NCBI GenBank assembly: GCA_000753945.1 | Contig: JQOA01000001.1 | Coordinates: 1 to 12,035, forward strand | DNA from: Smithella sp. D17 | GTDB lineage: Bacteria > Desulfobacterota > Syntrophia > Syntrophales > Smithellaceae | Direction: 5' to 3' | Length of the DNA: 12,035 nt | Made by a program: the position numbers and the translations under genes | The notes under the pieces: generated by a model | The model's database searches: none | The model's input: the letters and a program-made list of their open reading frames with translations, nothing else | Told to the model about the DNA's origin: nothing | Part shown: piece after piece, positions 1 to 7,504 of the stretch | Layout of the letters: each line of letters begins with the position of its first letter | Position numbering within the stretch: the first letter of the stretch is position 1

Positions 1-25
1 GTAGTTGTGTCCGGAATGGGGTTAA

Positions 26-469
26 ACTTGGGTTAGCATTGCGGAATATTTTTCAAAAGACTCAATTGATATTATTTTTAGTCAGGCGGCTTTTGAGCAT
101 TTTGATGACATTGAGGATACAGTTGCACAACTTAGTTTAGTGGCAAAAACGGGCGCTCTTGTTATTGCTGAAATAGACCTTAAAACTCATTCCCGGTGGA
201 TACGTGATAAAGATCCGCTCAATATCTATAGATATAGTCAACGATTTTATAACTTTTTTTGGTTTCGTGGAATTCCAAACCGTGTCAGGCCTTTCCAATA
301 TAAGGAGGTCTTTGAAAAGTATGGGTGGGATAATATCAAAATAATACCCGCAGCATCCTTGGAAGATAGTGATTTTGAAAAGGTGCGGAACAAGTTGGCT
401 TCTGAATTTATCGACAGAGAGAATCAAATGCAGCTTCTATCAGTTGTTCTATGTGCTCGAAAAAAATAA
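26..469 (+). pseudogene. 3' remnant of a SAM-dependent methyltransferase (partial or broken)
   Basis: The frame is open from 26 to the TAA at 467-469, about 147 residues. It holds the second half of a class I methyltransferase fold. The segment SIDIIFSQAAFEHFDD resembles the strand-4 region (usually DLIxSxxVLEHV) of sugar- and EPS-locus methyltransferases, and a KTGALVIAEID strand follows. The SAM-binding glycine motif should lie upstream but is not in this frame: TAA at 23-25 and TAG at 2-4 close it. The first start codon in frame is GTG at 140, which would give a 109-residue protein lacking the fold core and is unlikely to be functional. The gene is therefore truncated, frameshifted before position 26, or affected by a sequence error near the edge. 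It ends 22 bases before the glycosyltransferase and is visibly AT-richer than it. The substrate is unknown; methylation of a glycan is an inference from location. Confidence 0.6.
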
Positions 470-491
470 TTTATCTATCAATGATGGATAT

Positions 492-1595
492 ATGAGGATT
501 TTTGTCACGGGGACAAGAGGTATTCCCGGAATTCCCGGCGGCGTCGAAAAACACTGTGAGGAATTATTTTCCCGGATTGCCGCCAAGGAACACAAAGTGA
601 CGCTGGTCCGCCGTTCGGCCTATGTGAGCGATGAACTCAAAAGTTGGCGGGGCGTCGAGTTGGTGGACTGCTACACTCCGCGCCGGAAGGCTTTTGAGGC
701 CATTACCCATACTTTTCTGGCCTTGATGGCGGCGCGTAAATATAAGCCCGATATCATACATATCCATGCCATTGGACCAAGCCTGTTGACTCCGTTTGCG
801 AGACTGATGGGTTACACGGTGGTCGTCACCAACCACGGGCCGGATTATGACCGCCAGAAGTGGGGCGGACTTGCCAAATTCATGCTGCGCCTGGGTGAGA
901 AGATGGGCGGGTTGTTTGCCAACGAGGTCATCGTCATCTCCACCGTGATTGCGGATATTATTCAGCGGCGCTGTCACAGGAAGTCAAACCTGATTTACAA
1001 CGGAGTGCCCTTGCCGGTAAAAAGCCGGACTGATGACTACATTAGGGGGCTCAATCTTGAGCCGGAGCGCTACATCCTGGCTGTGGCCCGGCTGGTGCCC
1101 GAAAAAGGCCTGCATGATCTTTTGAGCGCCTTTGAGCAACTGAGACCCGGTTTCAAACTGGTTATTGCCGGTGATGCCGACCATGAAAGCGAATACAGCC
1201 GCGAGTTGAAAGCCCGCGCCGCAGCTAACTCTTCAGTTGTGATGACCGGCTATGTTACCGGCGAGCCCCTCAATCAGCTGTATACACATGCCGGACTATT
1301 TGTTCTGCCTTCTTATCACGAAGGTCTGCCCATTGTTTTGCTTGAAGCCATGAGTTTCGGTTTGCCCGTATTGGTTTCAGACATTCCTGCAAATAAAGAA
1401 GTAGGGTTGCCGCAGGAACGATATTTCAGATGCGGTGATGTCAACGACCTGAAAGAAAAAATGACTGCTTTGATTGAGCGGGATTTGACTTCAGATGAGC
1501 GAGAGAAGATTCGAAGACAAATAGAATCAAAATATAACTGGGATTGTATTGCCGACCAGACAATCGCTGTTTATCAAAAAGCTTTGCGTCAGTAA
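492..1595 (+). CDS. GT4-family glycosyltransferase (glycosyl transferases group 1)
   Basis: A 367-residue GT-B fold retaining glycosyltransferase, expected to transfer a sugar from a nucleotide donor to a lipid-linked EPS intermediate on the cytoplasmic face of the inner membrane. The N-terminal domain opens with MRIFVTGTRGIPGIPGGVEK, whose glycine-rich loop (about residues 7-19) is typical of GT4 enzymes from polysaccharide loci, followed by DIIHIHAIGP (87-96). The C-terminal domain has VARLVPEKGL (198-207) with R200 and K205 placed to bind the donor phosphates. The EX7E motif is E277 to E285 in HEGLPIVLLEA. Length is normal for the family. The ATG at 492 is chosen because the glycine loop begins there; the frame extends upstream to 369 but that stretch overlaps the methyltransferase and shows no domain. 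The Shine-Dalgarno sequence is weak. Donor and acceptor cannot be read from sequence. Confidence 0.92.
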   Translation: MRIFVTGTRGIPGIPGGVEKHCEELFSRIAAKEHKVTLVRRSAYVSDELKSWRGVELVDCYTPRRKAFEAITHTFLALMAARKYKPDIIHIHAIGPSLLTPFARLMGYTVVVTNHGPDYDRQKWGGLAKFMLRLGEKMGGLFANEVIVISTVIADIIQRRCHRKSNLIYNGVPLPVKSRTDDYIRGLNLEPERYILAVARLVPEKGLHDLLSAFEQLRPGFKLVIAGDADHESEYSRELKARAAANSSVVMTGYVTGEPLNQLYTHAGLFVLPSYHEGLPIVLLEAMSFGLPVLVSDIPANKEVGLPQERYFRCGDVNDLKEKMTALIERDLTSDEREKIRRQIESKYNWDCIADQTIAVYQKALRQ

Positions 1596-1702
1596 TTTTA
1601 ACAACAATCCTAATTGTCCAAGAGGAAGTTGCCGTGAGGCATGAAAATCACACAGAGTGAAGAATCTATTTTCATAATTAAGTAAACTCAGGTTAGAAAG
1701 CT

Positions 1703-3118
1703 ATGTTCAGTCAACAATTCTACATACTGATTAATATCCTTATGGTCGCGGATGCCGTCATCCTTATTTTTACCGGGTATGCGGCATACTCCATCAGCCT
1801 TGAATTGCAAACGGGAAGCCTTGTTATGGCCTGGGCCGATTTTATCGGTTCAGTGCTGTTCTTGATGTTCCTGAATAATTATCTCATGGGGAAATATGGG
1901 TTCTATTCAATAAAGCGTTTCCGAACTTATCGGGTCATGTTTTTTGCCCTCTTTAAGGTTGTTGCGCTTGATTTCATTATTTTTGCTACGGGCGCCGTAT
2001 TGATTGGTGTCAGCCCCGTCCCTCGTGTTTTTATGGTTCAGTATTTTATTTATTCTTTTATTGTATTCCTGATCGTGAGGCTGATCCTCTATTACTATCT
2101 TGATAACTTTTCCCAGCTTAGATTTAACGCCTGGAAGATTCTGCTGGTGGGTAATGAAAAGCGCATCAGGCTGGTTGCCTCGGTTCTGGAAAAACAGAAA
2201 AATTGGGGACATCAGGTTGTAGGGTGTGTGTCTGTAAGCGGCGAAGAAAATCATGATCCGGGAGACTTTTGTAAATTAGGAGAAATGAAAGACTTTGACA
2301 ATATCCTGCGGGAACACGAAATTGATGAGGTCATATTTGCCCTGCCCAGGGAATATCCGGTTAAAATAGAACAGTTGCTGACTAAGTGCGAAGAAATCGG
2401 CGTTGCCTTCAGAATTATCCCGGGCTTATTCGACATCGATAATCAACATCACATCAAGGTCGACTCCCTTTTAGGCATCCCGACTTTGACACGTCCTTCT
2501 TTGCAAATAACCGCTTCCGGATTATTTTATAAGAGAATCCTTGACTTGGTGGGTGGTCTTTTCGGATTAATTGTACTTCTTATTATTTATCCTTTTATTG
2601 GTTTAGCCATCAAGTTGAATTCGTCCGGGCCGGTTTTCTTCAAGCAATTAAGAATCGGCAAGAACGGGCGGCGGTTTTATCTGTACAAGTTTCGCACGAT
2701 GGTGATGGATGCGGAAACGAAGAAATCAGAACTGATGAAACACAATGAAATGACGGGGCCCATGTTCAAAGTGGAAGATGACCCGCGCATAACCAGCGTG
2801 GGCAAGTTCCTGCGCAAGACGTCATTGGATGAAATGCCGCAATTTATTAATGTGCTAAGGGGTGAGATGAGCCTCGTCGGCACCCGGCCGCCGACGCCTG
2901 ATGAGGTTCAGCAATATGAAGACTGGCATCTAAGGCGCATTTCCACTAAACCGGGGATCACCGGTTTGTGGCAAATTTCCGGACGCAACGCCATCAAAGA
3001 TTTTACAGAAGTTGTAAAGCTTGATCTTCAGTATATTGATAGTTGGCGGTTTGCAACAGACCTTTGGATACTCTGGAGGACAGTCTGGGTGGTTCTGGCC
3101 CGAAAAGGCGCGAAATGA
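1703..3118 (+). CDS. Exopolysaccharide polyprenyl glycosylphosphotransferase (initiating sugar-1-phosphate transferase)
   Basis: This 471-residue inner-membrane enzyme transfers a hexose-1-phosphate from a UDP-sugar to undecaprenyl phosphate, the first step of repeat-unit assembly (WcaJ/WbaP-like family). About four hydrophobic helices lie in residues 5-130, then a Rossmann-like CoA-binding-type middle domain from about 143 (WKILLVGNEK) to 260. A further membrane helix at about 283-305 leads into the bacterial sugar transferase domain. Visible motifs of that domain are KFRTM (329-333), DDPRIT (359-364), SLDEMPQ (374-380), SLVGTRPP (390-397) and KPGITGLWQ (416-424). All are intact and length is normal. 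It follows the glycosyltransferase after 107 bases in which I see no convincing promoter or terminator. The ribosome binding site is weak, but the ATG opens directly into the first membrane helix. The sugar could be glucose, galactose or another hexose. Confidence 0.94.
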   Translation: MFSQQFYILINILMVADAVILIFTGYAAYSISLELQTGSLVMAWADFIGSVLFLMFLNNYLMGKYGFYSIKRFRTYRVMFFALFKVVALDFIIFATGAVLIGVSPVPRVFMVQYFIYSFIVFLIVRLILYYYLDNFSQLRFNAWKILLVGNEKRIRLVASVLEKQKNWGHQVVGCVSVSGEENHDPGDFCKLGEMKDFDNILREHEIDEVIFALPREYPVKIEQLLTKCEEIGVAFRIIPGLFDIDNQHHIKVDSLLGIPTLTRPSLQITASGLFYKRILDLVGGLFGLIVLLIIYPFIGLAIKLNSSGPVFFKQLRIGKNGRRFYLYKFRTMVMDAETKKSELMKHNEMTGPMFKVEDDPRITSVGKFLRKTSLDEMPQFINVLRGEMSLVGTRPPTPDEVQQYEDWHLRRISTKPGITGLWQISGRNAIKDFTEVVKLDLQYIDSWRFATDLWILWRTVWVVLARKGAK

Positions 3119-3156
3119 AGGAGTAATGAGTTGGTCATTGACTCAAAGACTTACAT

Positions 3157-3164
3157 AAGAAGGA
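3157..3164 (+). promoter_or_regulatory. Ribosome binding site of the exosortase gene
   Basis: AAGAAGGA lies 7 bases before the ATG at 3172 and supports that start. The 53-base gap after the phosphotransferase stop contains no visible terminator, so co-transcription is likely. Confidence 0.6.
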
Positions 3165-3171
3165 TAATATT

Positions 3172-4734
3172 ATGAGAAATAAATTTTGGGACGAGGCGTG
3201 GGTCAAGGCCTGTATCCTATTGGGTTTGTTTATCGCGGCTTATTGGGTACCGCTAAAAACGATTGTGAATGTCTGGTGGACGGATGAAGACTATTCCTAT
3301 GGTTTTTTAATCCCGCTATTTTCCGCCTATCTGCTTTGGGAAAAGCGAAAGGTTTTGCGAAGTATACAGTTTAAAACAGCCTGGCCCGTCCTGCCTTTTC
3401 TAATATTCTTCGTGCTGCTGTCATTATATGGAATTCTCGGTTCCAGCGGCAATATATCCATGCCGGCTGTCCCCATCCTGATTATTCTCTTTACCGCTTT
3501 TTGTTTTGGCATGGAAACCATCCGTCGATTGATCATGCCGCTTGGTTTTCTCATATTTATGATCAGGATTCCTCCCAGCATCGAGGGTTCACTCGGTTTG
3601 TATCTCAAACAGATTTCCTCAAAATTGGGCGGCGCCATTATCGCTTTGTTTAATATTTCTGTAAATGTCAGCGGGAACATCATCGACCTGGGCGTGACAC
3701 AATTACAGGTTGTGGATGCTTGCAGCGGCATGAGATATCTATTCCCCTTGATGGCCCTGGGGATTGTCTATGCGTATTTTTTTGAGAAAGTTATCTGGAA
3801 ACGCGTCTTCTGTGTATTGGCAACAATTCCCATCGCCGTATTGACAAATACATTGCGTATAGGGATAACAGGCATTCTTACAAACTACTATGGCCCAACA
3901 GTGGCGCAAGGATTCTTCCATAGTTTCTCAGGTTGGCTTCTTTTCATGGTAGCTTTAGCATGCCTTTTTCTTTTGGGACGGATTCTTGCCTTCTTTCCGC
4001 CTGAAAAAGCAGCAATACAGTTATCTGATACTCCTAAAGTTGACACGCAAAACGAATCACTTCCGTCAGGCAGTATTAACTTGGCTTTTATAATTTCTGC
4101 CGGGCTTCTGGTCTTGGTTCTGATATTCAGTCTGAGCACTAAAGCATTGCCTCCTGTCAAAATTCAAGGCGGCATCGCGAGTTTTCCACTCGAATTTGCC
4201 GGTTGGCAGGGACGCTCGGAATATGTGGATCCGGAGATCATTATTCAATCAGGCGCTGAAGAATCGTTCAGCGGGATTTATCAAAATAATTCCGGTGATG
4301 TAGTTTCGCTCTATGTGGGTTATCGAAGCACGGCATTCCTCTCCAATGACAATTTCTTCCATAGCCCGACGGTTTGTATTCCTTCAGCGGGGTGGATAAC
4401 AAGAGAAACGTCGATACATGTTATAAAAGATGTGCCCTTCTTCGGGGATATGAAGGTTGCTAAAATGCTTATCGAGAAGGGATTGGATAAACAACTCGTT
4501 TATTTCTGGTTTCAAACAAAAGACAAGGCTACACATAATAAAGAGATCAACCGTTTTCACCTTGCTGTGCATGCGATAAAACGGGACAATACATATGATC
4601 TTTTTATAAGGCCTGTCGCTTCCTTGCAGCGTAACGAAACTATCGGCAATGCTGAAGCTCGAATGGATAAGTTTGTCAGAGACATGATGGGAACGATGCT
4701 TGGGTTTTTAAAGGAACGGCAAATCAAAAAATAA
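3172..4734 (+). CDS. Exosortase with C-terminal EpsI domain (XrtD-like fusion)
   Basis: A 520-residue inner-membrane protein. Residues 1 to about 275 are a multi-helix exosortase (EpsH family), a membrane transpeptidase that cleaves C-terminal sorting tags (PEP-CTERM and relatives). The proposed catalytic residues are present: Cys184 in VVDACSGMRYL, Arg229 in LTNTLRI and His250 in FFHSFSGW. An additional membrane helix at about 303-320 leads to a periplasmic EpsI-type domain (about 330-500) carrying the family motif HSPTVCIPSAGW with Cys402. In many loci exosortase and EpsI are separate genes; the fused form is known for VPLPA-CTERM-type exosortase D, and XrtD is my best subtype guess. It sits in the middle of the EPS operon, which fits the known pairing of exosortases with EPS synthesis. 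No tagged substrate is encoded in the window. Exosortase assignment is firm; subtype and substrate tag are inferred. Confidence 0.92.
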   Translation: MRNKFWDEAWVKACILLGLFIAAYWVPLKTIVNVWWTDEDYSYGFLIPLFSAYLLWEKRKVLRSIQFKTAWPVLPFLIFFVLLSLYGILGSSGNISMPAVPILIILFTAFCFGMETIRRLIMPLGFLIFMIRIPPSIEGSLGLYLKQISSKLGGAIIALFNISVNVSGNIIDLGVTQLQVVDACSGMRYLFPLMALGIVYAYFFEKVIWKRVFCVLATIPIAVLTNTLRIGITGILTNYYGPTVAQGFFHSFSGWLLFMVALACLFLLGRILAFFPPEKAAIQLSDTPKVDTQNESLPSGSINLAFIISAGLLVLVLIFSLSTKALPPVKIQGGIASFPLEFAGWQGRSEYVDPEIIIQSGAEESFSGIYQNNSGDVVSLYVGYRSTAFLSNDNFFHSPTVCIPSAGWITRETSIHVIKDVPFFGDMKVAKMLIEKGLDKQLVYFWFQTKDKATHNKEINRFHLAVHAIKRDNTYDLFIRPVASLQRNETIGNAEARMDKFVRDMMGTMLGFLKERQIKK

Positions 4735-4776
4735 ACAAGTGAAGGTTGCTGCTTGCATGCCGCAATCACGAAAATC

Positions 4777-4785
4777 AGGAGGAAG
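4777..4785 (+). promoter_or_regulatory. Strong ribosome binding site deciding the TPR lipoprotein start
   Basis: AGGAGGAAG precedes two adjacent in-frame ATGs, at 4787 and 4790. The AGGAGG core ends 4 bases before the first and 7 before the second, so 4790 has the better spacing. The site argues against the GTG at 4739 as start. Confidence 0.7.
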
Positions 4786-4789
4786 TATG

Positions 4790-6784
4790 ATGTTCACAAA
4801 ACACAGGTTAATTACAGGGATCACAATGATACTGATCATTTTGACTTCAGTGTCCTGTAGCGGGCCTGACCAGAAAAAGGTTAAATTCTACAATAAAGGC
4901 AAGGCATTGTATGAAAAAGGAGAATTGGTAAAAGCCAAACTGGAGTTTAAAAATGCCATCCAGATTGATCCTAAATATGCCGATGCCTACCACATGCTGG
5001 GCATGGTCGCATTGAAAACAGGGGATTACAGAGGGGCTTATGGTAGCTTCGCCAAAGTGGTCGAACTCTCACCACAACATTGGGACGCTCAGTTACAATT
5101 GGGCAAGTTTCTGCTGGCTTCCGGAAATATTGATGACGCCATGGGCAAGGTAGACATGGTCTTAAAAGTTGACGCGAAAAAGGAGGATGCTCTCATTCTG
5201 AAGGGAGCTATCCTGCTGAAGCAAAAAGATATCGGCGGCGCTCTAAAATTTCTGGAATCCGTTGTGGGGCGCGATGTCCGCAAACCGGATGGCTACTTAT
5301 TCTTGGCCGGTATTTACATGCAGAAGGGAGATGCGCAAAGCGCCGAGAAAACATTGCGTGAGGGCATCAAGGTCAACGAGAAGGCGATTTCCCTTTATCT
5401 TGCCCTTGCTGACTTTTATCTGAAGAAGAAACAGGTTGATGAAGCAGTGGGCCTTATGAAAAAGGTCGTCGAGATAGAGCCTGATGTCAGTCAACATCGC
5501 CTGGTTCTGGCTGGAATCTACTGGAGTTCGGGTAAGGAGCAGGAGGCCGTCGAGGTTCTGAAGACATTTGTTTCCGCCGATCCGAAAAAGGAAGAACGAT
5601 GGATTCAGGTGGCGCAATTTTATTCCAAAAGAAATAAACTATCCGATGCCGAGCAGCAGTTGAAAGAAGGAATCCGCCAGAATGGCAAAAGTTTCCAGAT
5701 TCGTTTTGCCTTGAGTTCTTTCTATCTCGCCACAAACCGTCCCGATCAGGCCATTTCTACTCTTCAGGAGTGTTTAGGCTTGAAGAGTGACCCGGCAAAT
5801 CCGGATATCCTGCAAACCAAGAATTCGTTGGCAGGAATCTATCTTGGCCGGCAGGAAGTTGACAAAGCAGCAAAATATGTTGAAGAAGTGGTCAAGGAGA
5901 GTCCCAAGGATGTCGATGCCAATTTCGCCAAAGGAACCATCCATCTTATGAAAGGTGAAGGGGGACAAGCGGTTTCCGCCTTTAGGATTGTGGTTAACGA
6001 AAGGCCGCAGTTCATACCTGGACACGTAAGTCTGGCGAATGCTCATGCTCTCAACAAGGAACCGAGACTTGCCTTTGACATTCTACGAAATGCCCTGAAA
6101 ACAGCGCCGGATGCGAGAGACATCTTTCGCGCCATGGCCCGTCTGTATGCTGCGCAAAAAGATTTCCAGAGCGCTGAATCACAGTATCGCAAGATTCTGG
6201 ATAAAAATCCAAACGATCTGGAAGTCAAAGCCGATCTGGGAAATCTGATGTTGATCAGAGGTGATTTTAAAGGTGCGGAGAAAGAATATGCCGACATCAA
6301 GAGGCGTATTCCTGGTCAACCTCTTGGCTATATGAAGCTGAGCGCTCTTTATATTATTCAACATAAGTGGGACAAAGCTATTGGAGAACTGGAGCAAGTC
6401 CTGCGGATTAATCCGCAGGACTGGAGAACAATAAACGACCTGGCATATCTTTTAAGTGAATACGGCAAAGGGAAAAAGGATATTGACCGGGCGCTTGTTC
6501 TGGTTGAGAAAGCCAGATCCTTTAATCCGGAAAATCCGGCCATGCTGGATACTCTTGGCTGGGTTTACTATCGAAAGGGCGACATGAATCAGGCCTTGAA
6601 TTGGCTGGGGAAAGCCCAGTCCAGGGCGCCGGGAAATCCCGTCATTAATTACCACCTGGGTAAGGCTTATTATAGCGCCGGGAATACTGGAAAAGCAAAA
6701 GAGTATCTTCATCTTTCTCTCGCGTCCAAGGTAAGTTTTCCCGGGAAGGACGATGCGGAAAAAACTTTGGCCGGTATCCGTTAA
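4790..6784 (+). CDS. prsT: PrsT-like TPR-repeat lipoprotein of PEP-CTERM/exosortase systems
   Basis: A 664-residue secreted TPR protein. The N-terminus has basic residues, a hydrophobic stretch (ITMILIILTSVS) and a cysteine in TSVSCSG, giving a probable lipoprotein signal; the lipobox is imperfect because the -3 position is not Leu. The rest is roughly seventeen tandem tetratricopeptide repeats from about residue 30 to the end, with recurrent patterns such as AYHMLGMVALKTGDY and MLDTLGWVYYRKGDMNQA. This matches the PEP-CTERM-system TPR lipoprotein family, which is encoded next to exosortases and is presumed to be a periplasmic or outer-membrane-anchored scaffold; its molecular role is not established. 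Family members are often nearer 900 residues, so this one has fewer repeats. The gene begins 55 bases after the exosortase stop. ATG 4790 is preferred over 4787 on spacing; the difference is one Met. Confidence 0.85.
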   Translation: MFTKHRLITGITMILIILTSVSCSGPDQKKVKFYNKGKALYEKGELVKAKLEFKNAIQIDPKYADAYHMLGMVALKTGDYRGAYGSFAKVVELSPQHWDAQLQLGKFLLASGNIDDAMGKVDMVLKVDAKKEDALILKGAILLKQKDIGGALKFLESVVGRDVRKPDGYLFLAGIYMQKGDAQSAEKTLREGIKVNEKAISLYLALADFYLKKKQVDEAVGLMKKVVEIEPDVSQHRLVLAGIYWSSGKEQEAVEVLKTFVSADPKKEERWIQVAQFYSKRNKLSDAEQQLKEGIRQNGKSFQIRFALSSFYLATNRPDQAISTLQECLGLKSDPANPDILQTKNSLAGIYLGRQEVDKAAKYVEEVVKESPKDVDANFAKGTIHLMKGEGGQAVSAFRIVVNERPQFIPGHVSLANAHALNKEPRLAFDILRNALKTAPDARDIFRAMARLYAAQKDFQSAESQYRKILDKNPNDLEVKADLGNLMLIRGDFKGAEKEYADIKRRIPGQPLGYMKLSALYIIQHKWDKAIGELEQVLRINPQDWRTINDLAYLLSEYGKGKKDIDRALVLVEKARSFNPENPAMLDTLGWVYYRKGDMNQALNWLGKAQSRAPGNPVINYHLGKAYYSAGNTGKAKEYLHLSLASKVSFPGKDDAEKTLAGIR

Positions 6785-6830
6785 TCAAGGAATGTCTTCG
6801 GTAAATTTAAAGATTAAAATATGTATTATG

Positions 6831-6836
6831 AAGGAG
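6831..6836 (+). promoter_or_regulatory. Ribosome binding site of the export protein gene
   Basis: AAGGAG lies 10 bases before the ATG at 6847, slightly long spacing. The surrounding gap (6785-6846) is AT-rich, without a clear promoter or terminator. Confidence 0.5.
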
Positions 6837-6846
6837 TGAAAGAATA

Positions 6847-7504
6847 ATGCTGCGAAAAATATTAATTTTGATGATCTTGATCGGGTTGCTGGGAGCGTCA
6901 TCGCCAAACCTTTCATGGAGTAAGAGCGGAGATACCGCTCCTTCCGTATCGGCGTCATCAGCAAAGCAAGTGGCTGTTGAGCCTGCATTACCTTCATCGC
7001 CGGAAATGGCGCTCGATGAAGGGGACTACCTGATCGGTCCGGGAGATGTGCTGGATATTTCCGTATGGAAGGATGAGGCTCTAACCCGTTCTTGTGTCGT
7101 CCGTCCTGATGGCGCCATCTCATTTCCTTTAATTGGAGATATCCAGGCAACCGGGAAGACCCCCTCGCAACTCAAAGCGGAGATGGAGGGCAAACTCGAT
7201 CGCTATGTCCCCGGGGGGCACCCTGTCTTTAGAAGTTAAACAGATCAACAGTCTGATCATCTACGTTATCGGTAAAGTTAATGCTCCCGGCCGGTTTATT
7301 ATGAATGCCAATGTTAATGTTCTGCAAGCCATTGCCGCCGCTGCGGGGCTCAATCCCTTTGCGAAGCGCAATAAGATCAAGGTTTACCGGCAGGGGAAAA
7401 ATGAGACGATCATCTTCCCCTTCGAGTATGACGAAGTTATTGAAGGGAATCGTCTGGAGCAGAACATACGACTGCTGAGAGGCGATGTGGTTGTCGTTCC
7501 ATGA
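6847..7504 (+). pseudogene. Wza-like polysaccharide export protein, split by a one-base frameshift
   Basis: Two overlapping frames together make one normal-length export protein. The first (6847-7239) has a Sec signal peptide (MLRKILILMILIGLLGASS) and the poly-export domain: DYLIGPGDVLDISVWKDEAL (about 60-79), VRPDGAISFPLIGDI and the region up to KLDRYVPGG. It then runs off-frame to a stop at 7237-7239. The second frame, from about 7219 to the TGA at 7502-7504, continues the family pattern: TLSLEVKQINSLIIYVIGKV, NAPGRF, then an SLBB-type segment VLQAIAAAAGLNPFA and a final RGDVVVVP. Removing one G from the run at 7213-7218 gives an unbroken 218-residue protein, typical for the short PEP-CTERM-locus export proteins. 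Its role would be a periplasmic/outer-membrane channel component for EPS. No lipobox cysteine is seen. The shift may be a sequencing error or a real mutation. Confidence 0.88.
7213..7218 (+). other. Frameshift site: run of six G in the export gene
   Basis: Four C (7209-7212) followed by six G (7213-7218). With six G the reading frame ends at 7239; with five G it reads YVPGGTLSLEVKQ and continues to 7504. Homopolymer length error or mutation is the simplest reading. Confidence 0.8.

Noticed and set aside
369..491. Upstream extension of the glycosyltransferase frame to an earlier start
   Set aside because: It overlaps the methyltransferase frame, shows no GT4 character, and the conserved N-terminal strand and glycine loop begin at the ATG at 492.
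564..977. Long minus-strand open frames inside the plus-strand genes, such as this one and 10412-10954
   Set aside because: They lie opposite well-supported genes, have no recognisable domains or ribosome binding sites, and look like codon-bias shadows.
1605..1618. ACAAT-CCTA-ATTGT as a terminator after the glycosyltransferase
   Set aside because: The stem is only five base pairs, AT-rich, and has no following T run.
4739..4789. GTG at 4739 as start of the TPR lipoprotein
   Set aside because: The strong AGGAGG lies downstream of it, and the signal peptide fits only from the ATGs at 4787/4790.
7133..7504. A separate small gene starting at 7133 downstream of the export gene
   Set aside because: Its first residues are out-of-frame translation of the export domain; only the part after about 7219 is family-like, so it is the second half of a frameshifted gene.
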